From positions 1 through 64,000 of the forward strand of contig NZ_JAIWPG020000004.1 in the NCBI RefSeq assembly GCF_020532665.2: a stretch of 64,000 bases of DNA, read 5' to 3'. Below, piece by piece: positions 17,717-32,400 of this stretch. The notes below the pieces were generated by a model. That model saw only the letters and a program-made list of their open reading frames with translations, was not told the DNA's origin and did no database searches. The position numbers and the translations under genes were made by a program. The stretch is from Lelliottia sp. WAP21 (GTDB lineage Bacteria > Pseudomonadota > Gammaproteobacteria > Enterobacterales > Enterobacteriaceae). The stretch's first letter is position 1. The number at the start of each line of letters is the position of its first letter.

Positions 17717-19516
17717 ATGAAGAACATACGTAACTTTTCGATCATTGCTCACATTGACCACGGTAAGTCGACGCTGTCGGACCGTATTATCCAGATTTGC
17801 GGTGGCCTTTCTGATCGTGAAATGGAAGCCCAGGTTCTGGACTCCATGGACCTGGAACGCGAACGCGGCATTACCATCAAAGCGCAGAGCGTCACGCTCG
17901 ATTACAAGGCCGCTGATGGTGAAACCTACCAACTGAATTTCATCGACACCCCAGGCCACGTTGACTTCTCTTATGAAGTTTCCCGCTCGCTGGCAGCCTG
18001 CGAAGGCGCACTGCTGGTGGTGGATGCCGGGCAGGGCGTAGAAGCCCAGACCCTGGCAAACTGCTATACCGCCATGGAAATGGAACTGGAAGTGGTTCCC
18101 GTACTGAACAAGATCGACCTGCCTGCCGCCGATCCTGAGCGTGTTGCGGAAGAGATTGAAGACATCGTTGGGATCGATGCGACCGATGCGGTGCGCTGCT
18201 CCGCGAAAACGGGCGTCGGTGTACCTGACGTGCTGGAGCGCCTGGTGCGTGATATCCCGGCACCGGAGGGCGATCCTGATGCACCGCTGCAGGCGCTGAT
18301 CATCGATTCCTGGTTTGATAACTACCTGGGCGTGGTATCGCTGGTCCGTATCAAAAACGGCACGATGCGTAAAGGCGACAAAATTAAAGTGATGAGCAGC
18401 GGTCAGGTCTACAACGCCGATCGTCTGGGCATCTTCACGCCTAAACAGGTTGATCGTACCGAACTGAAATGCGGCGAAGTAGGCTGGCTGGTCTGCGCCA
18501 TTAAAGACATTCTGGGCGCACCGGTAGGTGACACCCTGACACAGGCGCGTAATCCGGCTGATAAACCTCTGCCTGGTTTTAAGAAAGTGAAGCCCCAGGT
18601 CTATGCTGGCCTGTTCCCGGTGAGTTCCGATGATTATGAGAACTTCCGTGATGCGCTTGGCAAGCTGAGCCTGAACGACGCTTCTCTGTTCTATGAACCA
18701 GAAAGCTCCACCGCGCTGGGCTTTGGCTTCCGTTGTGGCTTCCTGGGTCTGCTGCACATGGAGATCATTCAGGAACGTCTGGAGCGTGAATACGATCTGG
18801 ATCTGATTACAACGGCACCGACCGTTGTCTATGAAGTTCAGACGACGAGTAAAGAAGTTATCTACGTTGACAGCCCGTCCAAGCTGCCACCGTTAAACAA
18901 TATTGAAGAGTTGCGCGAGCCAATCGCAGAGTGCCACATGCTGTTGCCACAGGAATTCCTCGGTAACGTCATCACTTTGTGTATCGAAAAACGCGGTGTA
19001 CAGACCAACATGGTTTACCACGGTAACCAGGTTGCGCTGACCTACGAAATACCCATGGCTGAAGTGGTACTCGATTTCTTCGATCGCCTGAAGTCGACCT
19101 CCCGCGGCTATGCGTCGCTGGACTATAACTTTAAGCGTTTCCAGGCGTCCAACATGGTACGTGTCGACGTTCTGATCAACGGTGAGCGCGTAGATGCGCT
19201 GGCGCTGATCACGCACAACGATAACGCACCGTATCGTGGCCGCGAGTTGGTCGAGAAGATGAAAGAGCTGATCCCTCGCCAGCAGTTTGATATTGCGATT
19301 CAGGCGGCAATCGGTAACCACATCATTGCGCGTTCCACCGTTAAACAGCTGCGTAAAAACGTTCTGGCGAAATGCTATGGCGGTGACGTTAGCCGTAAGA
19401 AGAAACTGTTGCAGAAACAGAAAGACGGTAAAAAACGCATGAAGCAGGTCGGTAACGTTGAGCTGCCACAGGAAGCGTTCCTTGCCATTCTGCACGTTGG
19501 TAAAGACGGCAAATAA
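17717..19516 (+). CDS. lepA: Elongation factor 4 (LepA)
   Basis: Ribosome-associated translational GTPase involved in initiation and ribosome biogenesis and in back-translocation in vitro. The protein has 599 residues. Motifs: G1 AHIDHGKST at residues 11-19, switch [18 protein letters not shown] ([10 protein letters not shown]) and SAK (RCSAKTGVG). EF-G-like domains 2, 3 and 5 follow ([20 protein letters not shown]), and then the LepA-specific C-terminal domain ending in basic residues ([18 protein letters not shown]). It is followed 15 bp later by lepB, with AAGGAG between, the same operon as in E. coli. Confidence 0.98.
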   Translation: MKNIRNFSIIAHIDHGKSTLSDRIIQICGGLSDREMEAQVLDSMDLERERGITIKAQSVTLDYKAADGETYQLNFIDTPGHVDFSYEVSRSLAACEGALLVVDAGQGVEAQTLANCYTAMEMELEVVPVLNKIDLPAADPERVAEEIEDIVGIDATDAVRCSAKTGVGVPDVLERLVRDIPAPEGDPDAPLQALIIDSWFDNYLGVVSLVRIKNGTMRKGDKIKVMSSGQVYNADRLGIFTPKQVDRTELKCGEVGWLVCAIKDILGAPVGDTLTQARNPADKPLPGFKKVKPQVYAGLFPVSSDDYENFRDALGKLSLNDASLFYEPESSTALGFGFRCGFLGLLHMEIIQERLEREYDLDLITTAPTVVYEVQTTSKEVIYVDSPSKLPPLNNIEELREPIAECHMLLPQEFLGNVITLCIEKRGVQTNMVYHGNQVALTYEIPMAEVVLDFFDRLKSTSRGYASLDYNFKRFQASNMVRVDVLINGERVDALALITHNDNAPYRGRELVEKMKELIPRQQFDIAIQAAIGNHIIARSTVKQLRKNVLAKCYGGDVSRKKKLLQKQKDGKKRMKQVGNVELPQEAFLAILHVGKDGK

Positions 19517-19531
19517 TTCTAAGGAGTTGGC

Positions 19532-20506
19532 ATGGCGAACATGTTTGCCCTGATCCTGGTCATTGCAACCCTGGTGACGGGGCTGTTGTGGTGCCTGGAT
19601 AAATTTATTTTCGCCCCAAAACGACATGAACGTCAGGCTGCCGCGCAGGCAGCCACTGGCGATCAGTTGGATCCGAAAACCCTGAAAAAAGTGGGCCCTA
19701 AACCGGGCTGGCTTGAAACGGGTGCATCGGTCTTCCCGGTGCTGGCGATTGTGCTGGTGGTGCGCTCATTCATTTATGAGCCGTTCCAGATCCCGTCAGG
19801 TTCGATGATGCCAACGTTGTTGATTGGCGATTTTATTCTGGTAGAGAAGTTTGCCTACGGCATTAAAGATCCTATTTACCAGAAGACGCTCATTGAAACC
19901 GGTCATCCAAAGCGCGGCGATATCGTGGTCTTCAAATATCCGGACGACCCGCGTCTTGACTACATCAAGCGTGCTGTCGGTCTACCGGGCGATAAAGTCA
20001 GCTACGATCCGGTTGCCAAAGAAGTCACCGTTCAGCCTGGATGCAGCTCTGGTACCGCCTGCGGGAATGCGTTGCCGATTACTTACTCCAACGTTGAGCC
20101 GAGCGATTTCGTTCAAACCTTTGCGCGTCGTAACGGCGGTGAAGCAACCAGCGGTTTCTTCCAGCTTCCAGCAGGAGAATCCAAAGAGAACGGTATTCGT
20201 CTGGTAGAACGTAAAGAAACGCTGGGAGACGTCACCCATCGCATTCTGACGGTACCCGTCGCACAGGATCAGCTGGGGATGTACTACCAGCAGCCAGGCC
20301 AGCCTCTGGCAACCTGGATTGTCCCACCAGGACATTACTTCATGATGGGTGATAACCGGGATAACTCTGCTGATAGCCGTTACTGGGGCTTTGTACCTGA
20401 AGCGAATCTGGTCGGTAAAGCGACCGCTATCTGGATGAGTTTTGAGAAGCAGGAAGGTGAATGGCCTACCGGCGTTCGTCTCAATCGCATTGGCGGCATC
20501 CATTAA
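19532..20506 (+). CDS. lepB: Signal peptidase I (LepB)
   Basis: Inner-membrane serine protease that removes signal peptides from exported proteins. The protein has 324 residues. Two membrane segments are at about 4-22 and 60-77, with a basic cytoplasmic loop between. The catalytic serine is in IPSGSMMPTLLIGD (about residue 91) and the lysine is in YIKRAVGLPGDKVSYDP (about residue 146). The conserved box GDNRDNSADSRYWGFVPE lies near the C-terminus. It is cotranscribed with lepA; a hairpin at 20522-20551 separates it from rnc. Confidence 0.98.
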   Translation: MANMFALILVIATLVTGLLWCLDKFIFAPKRHERQAAAQAATGDQLDPKTLKKVGPKPGWLETGASVFPVLAIVLVVRSFIYEPFQIPSGSMMPTLLIGDFILVEKFAYGIKDPIYQKTLIETGHPKRGDIVVFKYPDDPRLDYIKRAVGLPGDKVSYDPVAKEVTVQPGCSSGTACGNALPITYSNVEPSDFVQTFARRNGGEATSGFFQLPAGESKENGIRLVERKETLGDVTHRILTVPVAQDQLGMYYQQPGQPLATWIVPPGHYFMMGDNRDNSADSRYWGFVPEANLVGKATAIWMSFEKQEGEWPTGVRLNRIGGIH

Positions 20507-20521
20507 TTATCGTTAAATGAA

Positions 20522-20560
20522 CACATAGCCGTCTTAATTGGCGGCTATGTGAATTATTTA
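20522..20560 (+). terminator. Hairpin after lepB
   Basis: CACATAGCCG (20522-20531) and CGGCTATGTG (20542-20551) form a 10-bp stem followed by AATTATTTA. The T run is poor, so termination may be partial. Confidence 0.55.
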
Positions 20561-20561
20561 A

Positions 20562-22312
<1,751 letters not shown>

Positions 22313-22346
22313 CGTTCACACTGCAACGTAAAAGACGACGAACATA

Positions 22347-23054
22347 ATGGAAGGCTGGCAGCGCGCATTTGTCCTCCATAGTCGTCCCTGGAGCGAAACC
22401 AGCCTGATGCTGGACGTCTTCACGGAAGAGTCGGGCCGCGTGCGCCTTGTTGCGAAAGGCGCACGTTCCAAACGTTCAAATCTTAAAGGGGCTTTGCAAC
22501 CCTTTACCCCCTTACTGGTCCGTTTTGGCGGCAGAGGGGAGGTCAAAACCCTTCGCAGTGCCGAAGCCGTCTCTCTGGCGCTTCCTCTTTCCGGTATCAC
22601 CCTTTACAGCGGTCTGTATGTCAATGAACTCATCTCACGTGTTCTTGAACATGAGACGCGCTTCTCAGAACTTTTCTTCGATTATTTGCACTGTATTCAG
22701 GAGCTTGCTGGCGCAACGGCGTCACCGGAGCCCGCGTTGCGGCGTTTTGAACTGGCACTTTTGGCGCATCTGGGATACGGCGTCGATTTTCTGCATTGTG
22801 CCGGCAGCGGTGACCCCGTGGATGACACCATGACCTACCGCTATCGGGAAGAAAAAGGCTTTATTGCCAGCATTGTCATCGACAACACGACCTTTACTGG
22901 ACGGCACCTCAGGGCACTGTACGAACGTGAGTTTCCGGATGCGGATGCCCTGCGGGCGGCAAAACGCTTTACCCGAATTGCCCTCAAGCCGTATCTTGGT
23001 GGCAAGCCCTTAAAGAGCCGCGAATTATTCAGGCAGTTTTTGCCAAAGCGTTAA
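22347..23054 (+). CDS. recO: DNA repair protein RecO
   Basis: Mediator of the RecFOR recombination pathway: it anneals single strands and helps RecA replace SSB. The protein has 235 residues (E. coli 242). The N-terminal OB fold has [26 protein letters not shown] and [13 protein letters not shown]. The helical middle domain includes [12 protein letters not shown] followed by a cysteine residue in LHCAGSG; no full zinc finger is visible, as in E. coli RecO. The C-terminus has [19 protein letters not shown]. It sits in the conserved rnc-era-recO-pdxJ-acpS order. Confidence 0.95.
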   Translation: MEGWQRAFVLHSRPWSETSLMLDVFTEESGRVRLVAKGARSKRSNLKGALQPFTPLLVRFGGRGEVKTLRSAEAVSLALPLSGITLYSGLYVNELISRVLEHETRFSELFFDYLHCIQELAGATASPEPALRRFELALLAHLGYGVDFLHCAGSGDPVDDTMTYRYREEKGFIASIVIDNTTFTGRHLRALYEREFPDADALRAAKRFTRIALKPYLGGKPLKSRELFRQFLPKR

Positions 23055-23081
23055 CGAACTACGATAAAACCGAGGATTGTC

Positions 23082-23812
23082 ATGGCTGAATTACTGTTAG
23101 GCGTCAACATCGATCACATTGCCACGCTGCGTAATGCACGTGGAACGGCTTATCCTGATCCGGTTCAGGCGGCTTTTATTGCCGAACAGGCTGGCGCCGA
23201 CGGCATTACGGTTCATCTGCGTGAAGATCGCCGCCATATCACCGACCGTGACGTACGAATCTTGCGACAGACGCTGGATACCCGTATGAATCTTGAAATG
23301 GCCGTCACGGAAGAGATGCTGACGATTGCCTGTGAGACAAAACCGCATTTCTGCTGCCTGGTGCCGGAAAAACGTCAGGAAGTGACAACGGAAGGCGGGC
23401 TGGATGTTGCCGGTCAGCGTGAGAAGATGCGCGATGCCTGCAAACGTCTGGCGGATGCCGGTATTCTGGTTTCGTTGTTTATTGATGCGGATGTGGAGCA
23501 AATTAAGGCTGCTGCCGAAGTAGGCGCACCCTATATCGAAATTCATACCGGCTGCTATGCCGATGCAGAAGACGAAGTGACGCAGCGCAAAGAGCTAGAA
23601 CGCATCGCCAATGCCGCGACGTATGCGGCCAGTCTGGGTCTGAAGGTAAACGCTGGCCACGGTTTGACCTACCATAACGTTAAAGCGATTGCCGCGTTGC
23701 CTGAAATGCATGAACTGAACATCGGTCATGCCATTATGGGCCGTGCGGTGATGAGCGGGCTGAAAGAGGCGGTAGCCGAAATGAAACGCCTTATGTCGGA
23801 AGCGCGCCGCTG

Positions 23813-23813
<1 letters not shown>
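23082..23813 (+). CDS. pdxJ: Pyridoxine 5'-phosphate synthase PdxJ
   Basis: Condenses 1-deoxyxylulose 5-phosphate with the PdxA product to form pyridoxine 5'-phosphate. The protein has 243 residues and a TIM barrel. Conserved segments are [23 protein letters not shown] at the N-terminus, [49 protein letters not shown] and [12 protein letters not shown]. The stop and the acpS start overlap by one base (TGATG). Confidence 0.98.
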
Positions 23814-24495
<682 letters not shown>

Positions 24496-24506
24496 TCATT
24501 TCCTGC

Positions 24507-25355
24507 TCAGACCAGTTTTTTTACCAGCGCTTCACTGTGGCGAATACGCTCCGGGGCATGCTCAAGATCCTGTTGCACCAGAGCCACGAAAAGCAGGTCC
24601 GTCAGCATCATTTGCGCACTGGTTGAGGAGATTGCTGCGCTTCGCGTCGCTTGCTCCTCGGCGATGGTATAAAGGCAACGTGTTGCTCGCTGTTGCAGGG
24701 CGTTGGGGGTAAAGCCGGTCAGCGCCAGGATTTTCCCCCCCACGCGCAACGTTTCATCGGCAGCCATATTAATTTCACGGCGTTCACCGGAGTAGGAGAT
24801 CGCCAGCAGCAGATCGTCAGGATCCATCGCCTGAACGGTGGCCAGCAGGGCGTGCATATCCTGCTCAACGATGGCATTGAGACCAATTTTCGTCAGTTTC
24901 CAGCCAAAATTACGCGCAACTAAGCCAGAAGCACCAATGCCGGTCAACACGATGCGCCGTGCCGATCGCAGCATCGCCACGCTCTCCAGCAGTTTCTCTT
25001 CGCTGTTTACATCAAGGGTTGCGTGCATAGCCGTGACGTTTTCTTTGATCAGCTTTTCGCCCACCAGGCGCATTGGATCATCGCCGCGAATCTGGTTATG
25101 CAGCGGCATGGATTGCGGGTTAGGATTACTGACCAGCGCCTCACTAAGCGCCAGTTTCAGCGCGGGGAAGCCTTTAAATCCGATCTTTTGCGCAAATTTC
25201 ACCACGCTCGACTGGCTGACTCCGGCCTCACTCGCCAGCTGTTGAGAGCTGAGATGCCGGGCGTGATCGGGCTGGGCCAGCAGAAAGTCAGCCAGTTTTT
25301 TATCGCTCTGAGCAAAGCCCGCGTAACGCTGTCGAATTCGAATTAAGCAGTTCAT
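24507..25355 (-). CDS. yfhH: RpiR/MurR-family transcriptional regulator YfhH
   Basis: A 282-residue regulator: N-terminal helix-turn-helix of the RpiR type (residues 1-80; ASEAGVSQSSVVKFAQKIGFKGF) followed by a SIS sugar-phosphate-isomerase fold (about 125-265; RIVLTGIGASGLVARNFGWKLTKIG, LLLAISYSGERREIN). SIS domains in this family sense phosphorylated sugars. In E. coli yfhH has no known target. Here it is divergent from murQ, which suggests it controls murQ in response to N-acetylmuramic acid 6-phosphate or a related metabolite. Two palindromes in the intergenic region are candidate operators. E. coli MurR plays this role at a separate locus. Confidence 0.88.
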   Translation of the reverse strand: MNCLIRIRQRYAGFAQSDKKLADFLLAQPDHARHLSSQQLASEAGVSQSSVVKFAQKIGFKGFPALKLALSEALVSNPNPQSMPLHNQIRGDDPMRLVGEKLIKENVTAMHATLDVNSEEKLLESVAMLRSARRIVLTGIGASGLVARNFGWKLTKIGLNAIVEQDMHALLATVQAMDPDDLLLAISYSGERREINMAADETLRVGGKILALTGFTPNALQQRATRCLYTIAEEQATRSAAISSTSAQMMLTDLLFVALVQQDLEHAPERIRHSEALVKKLV

Positions 25356-25412
25356 ACCTTCTCCTGGCGAAAGTGTGACAGCCGTTGCAAATCAAGATTT
25401 GCTCGCCTGAAT

Positions 25413-25458
25413 GAATTTAATATTCCATTATAGTACGGTTAAGTTGAATTAAATATTC
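25413..25458. promoter_or_regulatory. Two GAAT-N5-ATTC palindromes between yfhH and murQ
   Basis: GAATTTAATATTC (25413-25425) and GAATTAAATATTC (25446-25458) are near-identical 13-bp palindromes whose starts are 33 bp apart, three helical turns. A TATAGT -10-like element lies between them (25429-25434), so the second box would cover the start of murQ transcription. The pattern suits two regulator dimers on one face of the DNA. Confidence 0.6.
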
Positions 25459-25471
25459 TTGAGGTGAAAAA

Positions 25472-26365
25472 ATGAATTTAGGCTCGTTAGTTTCTGAAAC
25501 TCGTAACCCGCAAACCATGGATTTGGATGCGCTCACCACGCTCGACCTTGTTAACCGTTTTAATCAACAGGATACGCTGGTCGCGCAGGCAGTGAAAGAG
25601 ACATTGCCTGAAGTGGCAAAAGCGGTCGATGCGGCCGCCGAAGCGTTGAAGGCGGGCGGCAGAATTATTTATATGGGAGCCGGTACTAGTGGACGGCTGG
25701 GCGTGCTGGATGCGTCGGAATGCCCGCCTACGTTTGGCGTGCCGCACGGTCTGGTTGTTGGGCTGATTGCCGGCGGCCCGGGAGCCTTGCTTAAGGCGGT
25801 TGAAGGCGCGGAAGACGACAAACAATTAGGCGCTGACGATCTGCGGGCGTTGACTCTGAAGCCCGTCGATCTGGTGGTCGGGCTTGCCGCTTCTGGCAGA
25901 ACGCCCTACGTCATCGGTGGGCTGGAGTACGCCAAAGAGGTTGGCTGCACAACCGTTGCGATCTCCTGTAACCCTGGCTCGCCCATTGCGCAGATAGCAG
26001 CGATCGCGATTTCTCCCGTCGTCGGTCCAGAAGCACTGACGGGTTCAACGCGCCTGAAGTCCGGTACCGCGCAAAAGCTGGTGCTCAACATGATCTCTAC
26101 CGGCGCCATGGTGAAATTTGGCAAGGTCTACCAGAACCTGATGGTGGATATGAAAGCCACCAATATCAAGCTGGTGGACCGGGCGTGCCGTATGGTGATG
26201 GAAGCCACGGGAACGAGCCGCGAAGAAGCCGAAGCCGTATTGAAGCAAACCGATCACGACGTGAAACCCGCCATCTTAATGATCCTGAGTGGAATGGATG
26301 CCGCAGCCGCGCGCGCCAGGCTTGATGCACACCAGGGGTTCTTACGCGCGGCGTTAGAGGGCTAA
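25472..26365 (+). CDS. murQ: N-acetylmuramic acid 6-phosphate etherase MurQ
   Basis: Cleaves the lactyl ether of N-acetylmuramic acid 6-phosphate to give N-acetylglucosamine 6-phosphate and lactate, in cell-wall recycling. The protein has 297 residues (E. coli 298). The SIS domain carries [28 protein letters not shown] and [42 protein letters not shown] is the second family block. The GAGGTGAAAAA before ATG is a good ribosome-binding site. No murP phosphotransferase gene is adjacent, unlike E. coli murQP. The regulator yfhH is divergent. Confidence 0.96.
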   Translation: MNLGSLVSETRNPQTMDLDALTTLDLVNRFNQQDTLVAQAVKETLPEVAKAVDAAAEALKAGGRIIYMGAGTSGRLGVLDASECPPTFGVPHGLVVGLIAGGPGALLKAVEGAEDDKQLGADDLRALTLKPVDLVVGLAASGRTPYVIGGLEYAKEVGCTTVAISCNPGSPIAQIAAIAISPVVGPEALTGSTRLKSGTAQKLVLNMISTGAMVKFGKVYQNLMVDMKATNIKLVDRACRMVMEATGTSREEAEAVLKQTDHDVKPAILMILSGMDAAAARARLDAHQGFLRAALEG

Positions 26366-26451
26366 ACACGCATCGGGGATAAAAGCGCGAGGGTGAGAAG
26401 AGGGGAGTTGTACGTTTACTCAGGGCAATCGCCTTCGTCACCGGAAAAGTC

Positions 26452-26538
26452 ATGCTCTATCTGTTAGGCTATCTGTTAGTGGCGATCGCCGGATTCGTGT
26501 TAATCCGGCTGTCTGCATCTATCGACACAGAGGAGTAG
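26452..26538 (+). CDS. Small predicted membrane protein, 28 residues
   Basis: ATG 26452 opens a 28-codon frame. The peptide is almost entirely one hydrophobic helix (LYLLGYLLVAIAGFVLI) with an acidic tail DTEE. GGAAAA lies seven bases before the ATG. The stop is three bases from the TTG start of pgpC, and its last codons contain the AGGAG that serves pgpC, so translating it may promote pgpC. The frame continues upstream with more hydrophobic codons but without a usable start codon. I do not recognise the product. The clean single-helix composition and tight coupling argue for a real gene, but conservation cannot be tested here. Confidence 0.5.
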   Translation: MLYLLGYLLVAIAGFVLIRLSASIDTEE

Positions 26539-26541
26539 GGT

Positions 26542-27177
26542 TTGGCAAATCACGAGCGTCGCGTCGTCTTTTTTGACCTGGATGGTACGCTACATCAGCA
26601 GGATATGTTTGGTACCTTTATGCGCTACCTGTTACGGCGTCAGCCTCTGAATGTGCTTCTCGTGTTGCCTCTTTTACCGGTCATTGGCGTGGCGCTGCTG
26701 GTTAAGGGCAGGGCGGCGCGATGGCCAATGAGCTTGCTGCTATGGGGCTGCACCTTTGGACACAGCGAAGCGCGTCTGAAACAGCTTCAGCAGGATTTTG
26801 CACACTGGTTTCGCGGTCATGTCACGGCATTCCCGGTGGTGCAGGAGCGGCTCACCAGCTATCTCAATGCGAACGATGCTGATATCTGGTTAATTACCGG
26901 CTCTCCCCAGCCGCTGGTGGAGCAGGTCTATTTCGATACCCCATGGCTGCCTAGCGTGAATATTATTGCCACGCAGATGACGCGACGGTACGGCGGCTGG
27001 GTTCTGACCCTGCGCTGTCTGGGGCATGAAAAGGTGGTGCAGCTGGAAAAACGCATCGGCACGCCGCTGCGACTTTACAGCGGTTATAGCGACAGCAAGC
27101 AGGACAACCCTCTTCTCTATTTCTGTCAGCATCGCTGGCGCGTCACCCCCGCGGGTGAACTTCAGCAACTTGAATAG
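26542..27177 (+). CDS. pgpC: Phosphatidylglycerophosphatase C (PgpC, YfhB)
   Basis: HAD-superfamily phosphatase that dephosphorylates phosphatidylglycerol phosphate at the inner membrane. The protein has 211 residues, the E. coli length. The nucleophile motif FDLDGTL is at about residues 11-17, a membrane segment at about 35-52 (PLNVLLVLPLLPVIGVALLV), HAD motif II in WLITGSPQPLVE, and motifs III/IV near HEKVVQLE and YSGYSDSKQDNPLL. The start is TTG 26542 with AGGAG six bases upstream; MANHERR matches the known N-terminus. It follows the 28-residue membrane ORF by three bases. Confidence 0.94.
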   Translation: MANHERRVVFFDLDGTLHQQDMFGTFMRYLLRRQPLNVLLVLPLLPVIGVALLVKGRAARWPMSLLLWGCTFGHSEARLKQLQQDFAHWFRGHVTAFPVVQERLTSYLNANDADIWLITGSPQPLVEQVYFDTPWLPSVNIIATQMTRRYGGWVLTLRCLGHEKVVQLEKRIGTPLRLYSGYSDSKQDNPLLYFCQHRWRVTPAGELQQLE

Positions 27178-29179
<2,002 letters not shown>

Positions 29180-29344
29180 TTAGTTAATTCTCTGCGCCGT
29201 GCGATGCCTCAACGTGCTGTAGTCATGTTTAGAGTAAGGTTTGTCATTGAATGAGCGGCATTTTGCGTAAACTTGCGCCAGTTGGCAACAAATTAGAGAA
29301 TTCGGTGACACCTATCGTTAAACGTAAACGTCGATTTTATTTCG

Positions 29345-29360
29345 ACGCAAACGGTTTCGT
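29345..29360. promoter_or_regulatory. PurR operator of purL
   Basis: ACGCAAACGGTTTCGT matches the PurR consensus ANGCAANCGNTTNCNT. The purL -10 TATAAT is at 29378-29383, so the -35 region (about 29355-29360) lies inside the operator. Repression by PurR with hypoxanthine or guanine is expected. Confidence 0.9.
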
Positions 29361-29445
29361 CGGCGCGCACTATTCTCTATAATGACGCCCGTTTTCCCCT
29401 TGCGCACACTGTAAGCGCCTCAGGCGCTTCGAAGACGAGAGACTT

Positions 29446-32400
29446 ATGATGGAAATTCTGCGTGGTTCGCCTGCACTGTCTGCCTTCCGTATTAACAAAC
29501 TGCTGGCACGTTTTCAGGCAGCCAACCTTCCGGTAAGCACGATATACGCTGAGTATGTCCATTTTGCTGACCTGAATGCGCCGTTGAACGCGCAGCAACA
29601 AGAGCAGCTTGGTCGCCTGCTCAAGTATGGCCCAAGCCTCAGCAGCCATACGCCATCCGGCAAACTGATCCTCGCCACACCTCGTCCTGGTACTATCTCC
29701 CCCTGGTCTTCCAAAGCCACCGATATCGCCCACAACTGTGGCCTGAACCAGATCAATCGTCTTGAGCGCGGCGTGGCCTATTATGTTGAAGCCTCCACGC
29801 TGACTGCGGAGCAGTGGCAAACGGTGGCCGATGAACTGCACGATCGCATGATGGAGAGTGTGTTTTTCTCTCTCGACGACGCGCAACAGCTTTTCGCGCA
29901 TCATCAGCCTGCACCCGTGCAGAGCGTGGATCTGCTGGGCCAGGGCCGTCAGGCGCTGACTGAGGCTAACCAGCGTTTAGGTCTGGCGCTGGCGGAAGAT
30001 GAAATCGACTATCTGCAGGATGCGTTCATCAAATTGAACCGCAACCCGAATGATATTGAGCTGTACATGTTTGCGCAGGCTAACTCTGAACACTGCCGTC
30101 ATAAAATCTTCAATGCCGACTGGGTCATCGACGGTGAGCAGCAGCCGAAATCGCTGTTCAAAATGATTAAAAATACCTTTGAACGTACCCCGGACCACGT
30201 GCTGTCTGCTTATAAAGACAATGCGGCGGTCATGGAGGGTTCTGAGGTGGGCCGCTTCTTCGCCGATCGCGAAGCAGGGCGCTACGATTTCCATCAGGAA
30301 CCTGCGCATATCCTGATGAAGGTCGAAACACATAACCACCCGACGGCCATCTCCCCATGGCCGGGCGCGGCGACCGGTTCCGGTGGTGAAATTCGAGATG
30401 AAGGGGCCACGGGACGCGGGGCCAAACCAAAAGCGGGTCTGGTCGGTTTCTCCGTCTCCAACCTGCGCATCCCGGGCTTTGAACAGCCGTGGGAAGAAGA
30501 TTTCGGCAAGCCGGAACGCATTGTAACCGCGCTGGAAATCATGACCGACGGCCCGCTGGGCGGCGCGGCGTTTAACAACGAATTTGGTCGTCCTGCGTTG
30601 AACGGGTACTTCCGCACCTATGAAGAGAAAGTCGACAGCCACAACGGCGAAGAGCTGCGCGGTTACCACAAACCGATCATGCTGGCGGGTGGGATCGGTA
30701 ATATTCGTGCCGATCACGTCCAGAAAGGCGAGATCACCGTTGGCGCGAAACTGATCGTGCTGGGTGGCCCGGCCATGAATATCGGTCTTGGCGGCGGAGC
30801 AGCCTCTTCTATGGCGTCCGGTCAGTCTGATGCCGATCTCGATTTTGCCTCCGTACAGCGCGATAACCCGGAAATGGAGCGTCGTTGCCAGGAAGTCATT
30901 GACCGCTGCTGGCAGCTCGGCGAGGCGAACCCGATTCTGTTTATCCATGATGTCGGGGCAGGTGGCCTGTCTAACGCCATGCCGGAGCTGGTGAGCGACG
31001 GCGGGCGCGGCGGACGTTTCGACCTGCGTAAGATCCTTAGCGATGAGCCAGGCATGAGCCCGCTTGAGATCTGGTGTAACGAATCTCAGGAGCGCTACGT
31101 GATGGCCGTGGCAGCCGATCAGTTGCCGCTGTTCGATGAATTATGCCGCCGTGAGCGCGCCCCGTATGCGGTGATTGGTGAAGCGACAGAAGCCTTGCAC
31201 CTGACCATGAACGATCCGCATTTTGATAACCAGCCAATCGATTTGCCGCTGGATGTGCTGTTGGGCAAAACGCCGAAGATGACCCGCGATGTGCAAACCC
31301 GTAAAGCCGCCGGGAAAGCACTGGATCGTCAGGGCATAACGCTAGCCGATGCGGTACATCGCGTACTGCACCTGCCGGCGGTCGCCGAAAAAACCTTCCT
31401 CGTCACCATCGGCGATCGCACGGTCACCGGGATGGTGGCGCGCGATCAGATGGTCGGCCCCTGGCAGATCCCGGTAGCGAACTGCGCGGTCACCACGGCA
31501 AGTCTCGATAGCTATTACGGCGAAGCGATGGCGCTGGGCGAACGTACGCCCGTTGCCTTACTGGACTTTGCCGCATCAGGCCGCCTGGCGGTTGGCGAGG
31601 CGCTGACTAACATTGCTGCCACGCAGATTGGCGATATCAAACGCATTAAGCTCTCTGCTAACTGGATGGCCGCAGCAGGCCACCCGGGTGAAGATGCGGG
31701 CCTGTACGAAGCCGTTAAAGCCGTGGGTGAAGAGTTATGTCCGGCGCTGGGCCTGACCATTCCGGTGGGGAAAGACTCTATGTCGATGAAAACCCGCTGG
31801 CAGGAAGGCAATGAGCAGCGTGAGATGACCTCTCCATTGTCGCTGGTGATCACCGCCTTTGCCCGCGTGGAAGATGTTCGCCACACCGTGACGCCGCAGC
31901 TGTCTACTGAAGACAATGCCCTGCTGCTTATCGATCTGGGTCAAGGTCATAACGCGTTGGGTGCGACCGCTCTGGCGCAGGTCTATCGTCAGCTGGGCGA
32001 TAAAACTGCCGATGTGCGCGACGTTGCCAAACTGAAAGGGTTCTACGACGCCATTCAGGCGCTGGTGGCCGATCGCAAATTGCTGGCCTATCACGACCGT
32101 TCAGACGGAGGTCTGCTGGTGACGCTGGCCGAGATGGCCTTTACCGGTCACTGCGGTGTCGAAGCGAACATCGCTTCTCTGGGAGACGATCGTCTCGCGG
32201 CTCTGTTCAACGAAGAGCTGGGCGCGGTGATTCAGGTTCGTGCGGCAGATCGTGAAGCCGTGGAAGCCGTACTGGCTCAGCATGGCCTGGCAGACTGTGT
32301 ACACCCTCTGGGCAAAGCCGTGCAGGGCGACCGTTTCGTGATCGAAGCGGACGGCCATGCGGTGTTCAGCGAAAGCCGTACGACCCTGCGCATGTGGTGG

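Noticed and set aside
17705-18757. 350-codon open frame antisense to lepA (and another at 18893-19627)
   Set aside because: Shadow of strong codon bias in lepA; rich in His, Gln and Arg, with no motif.
29977-30948. Long antisense frames in purL
   Set aside because: Products of purL codon usage; several compete with each other in the same place.
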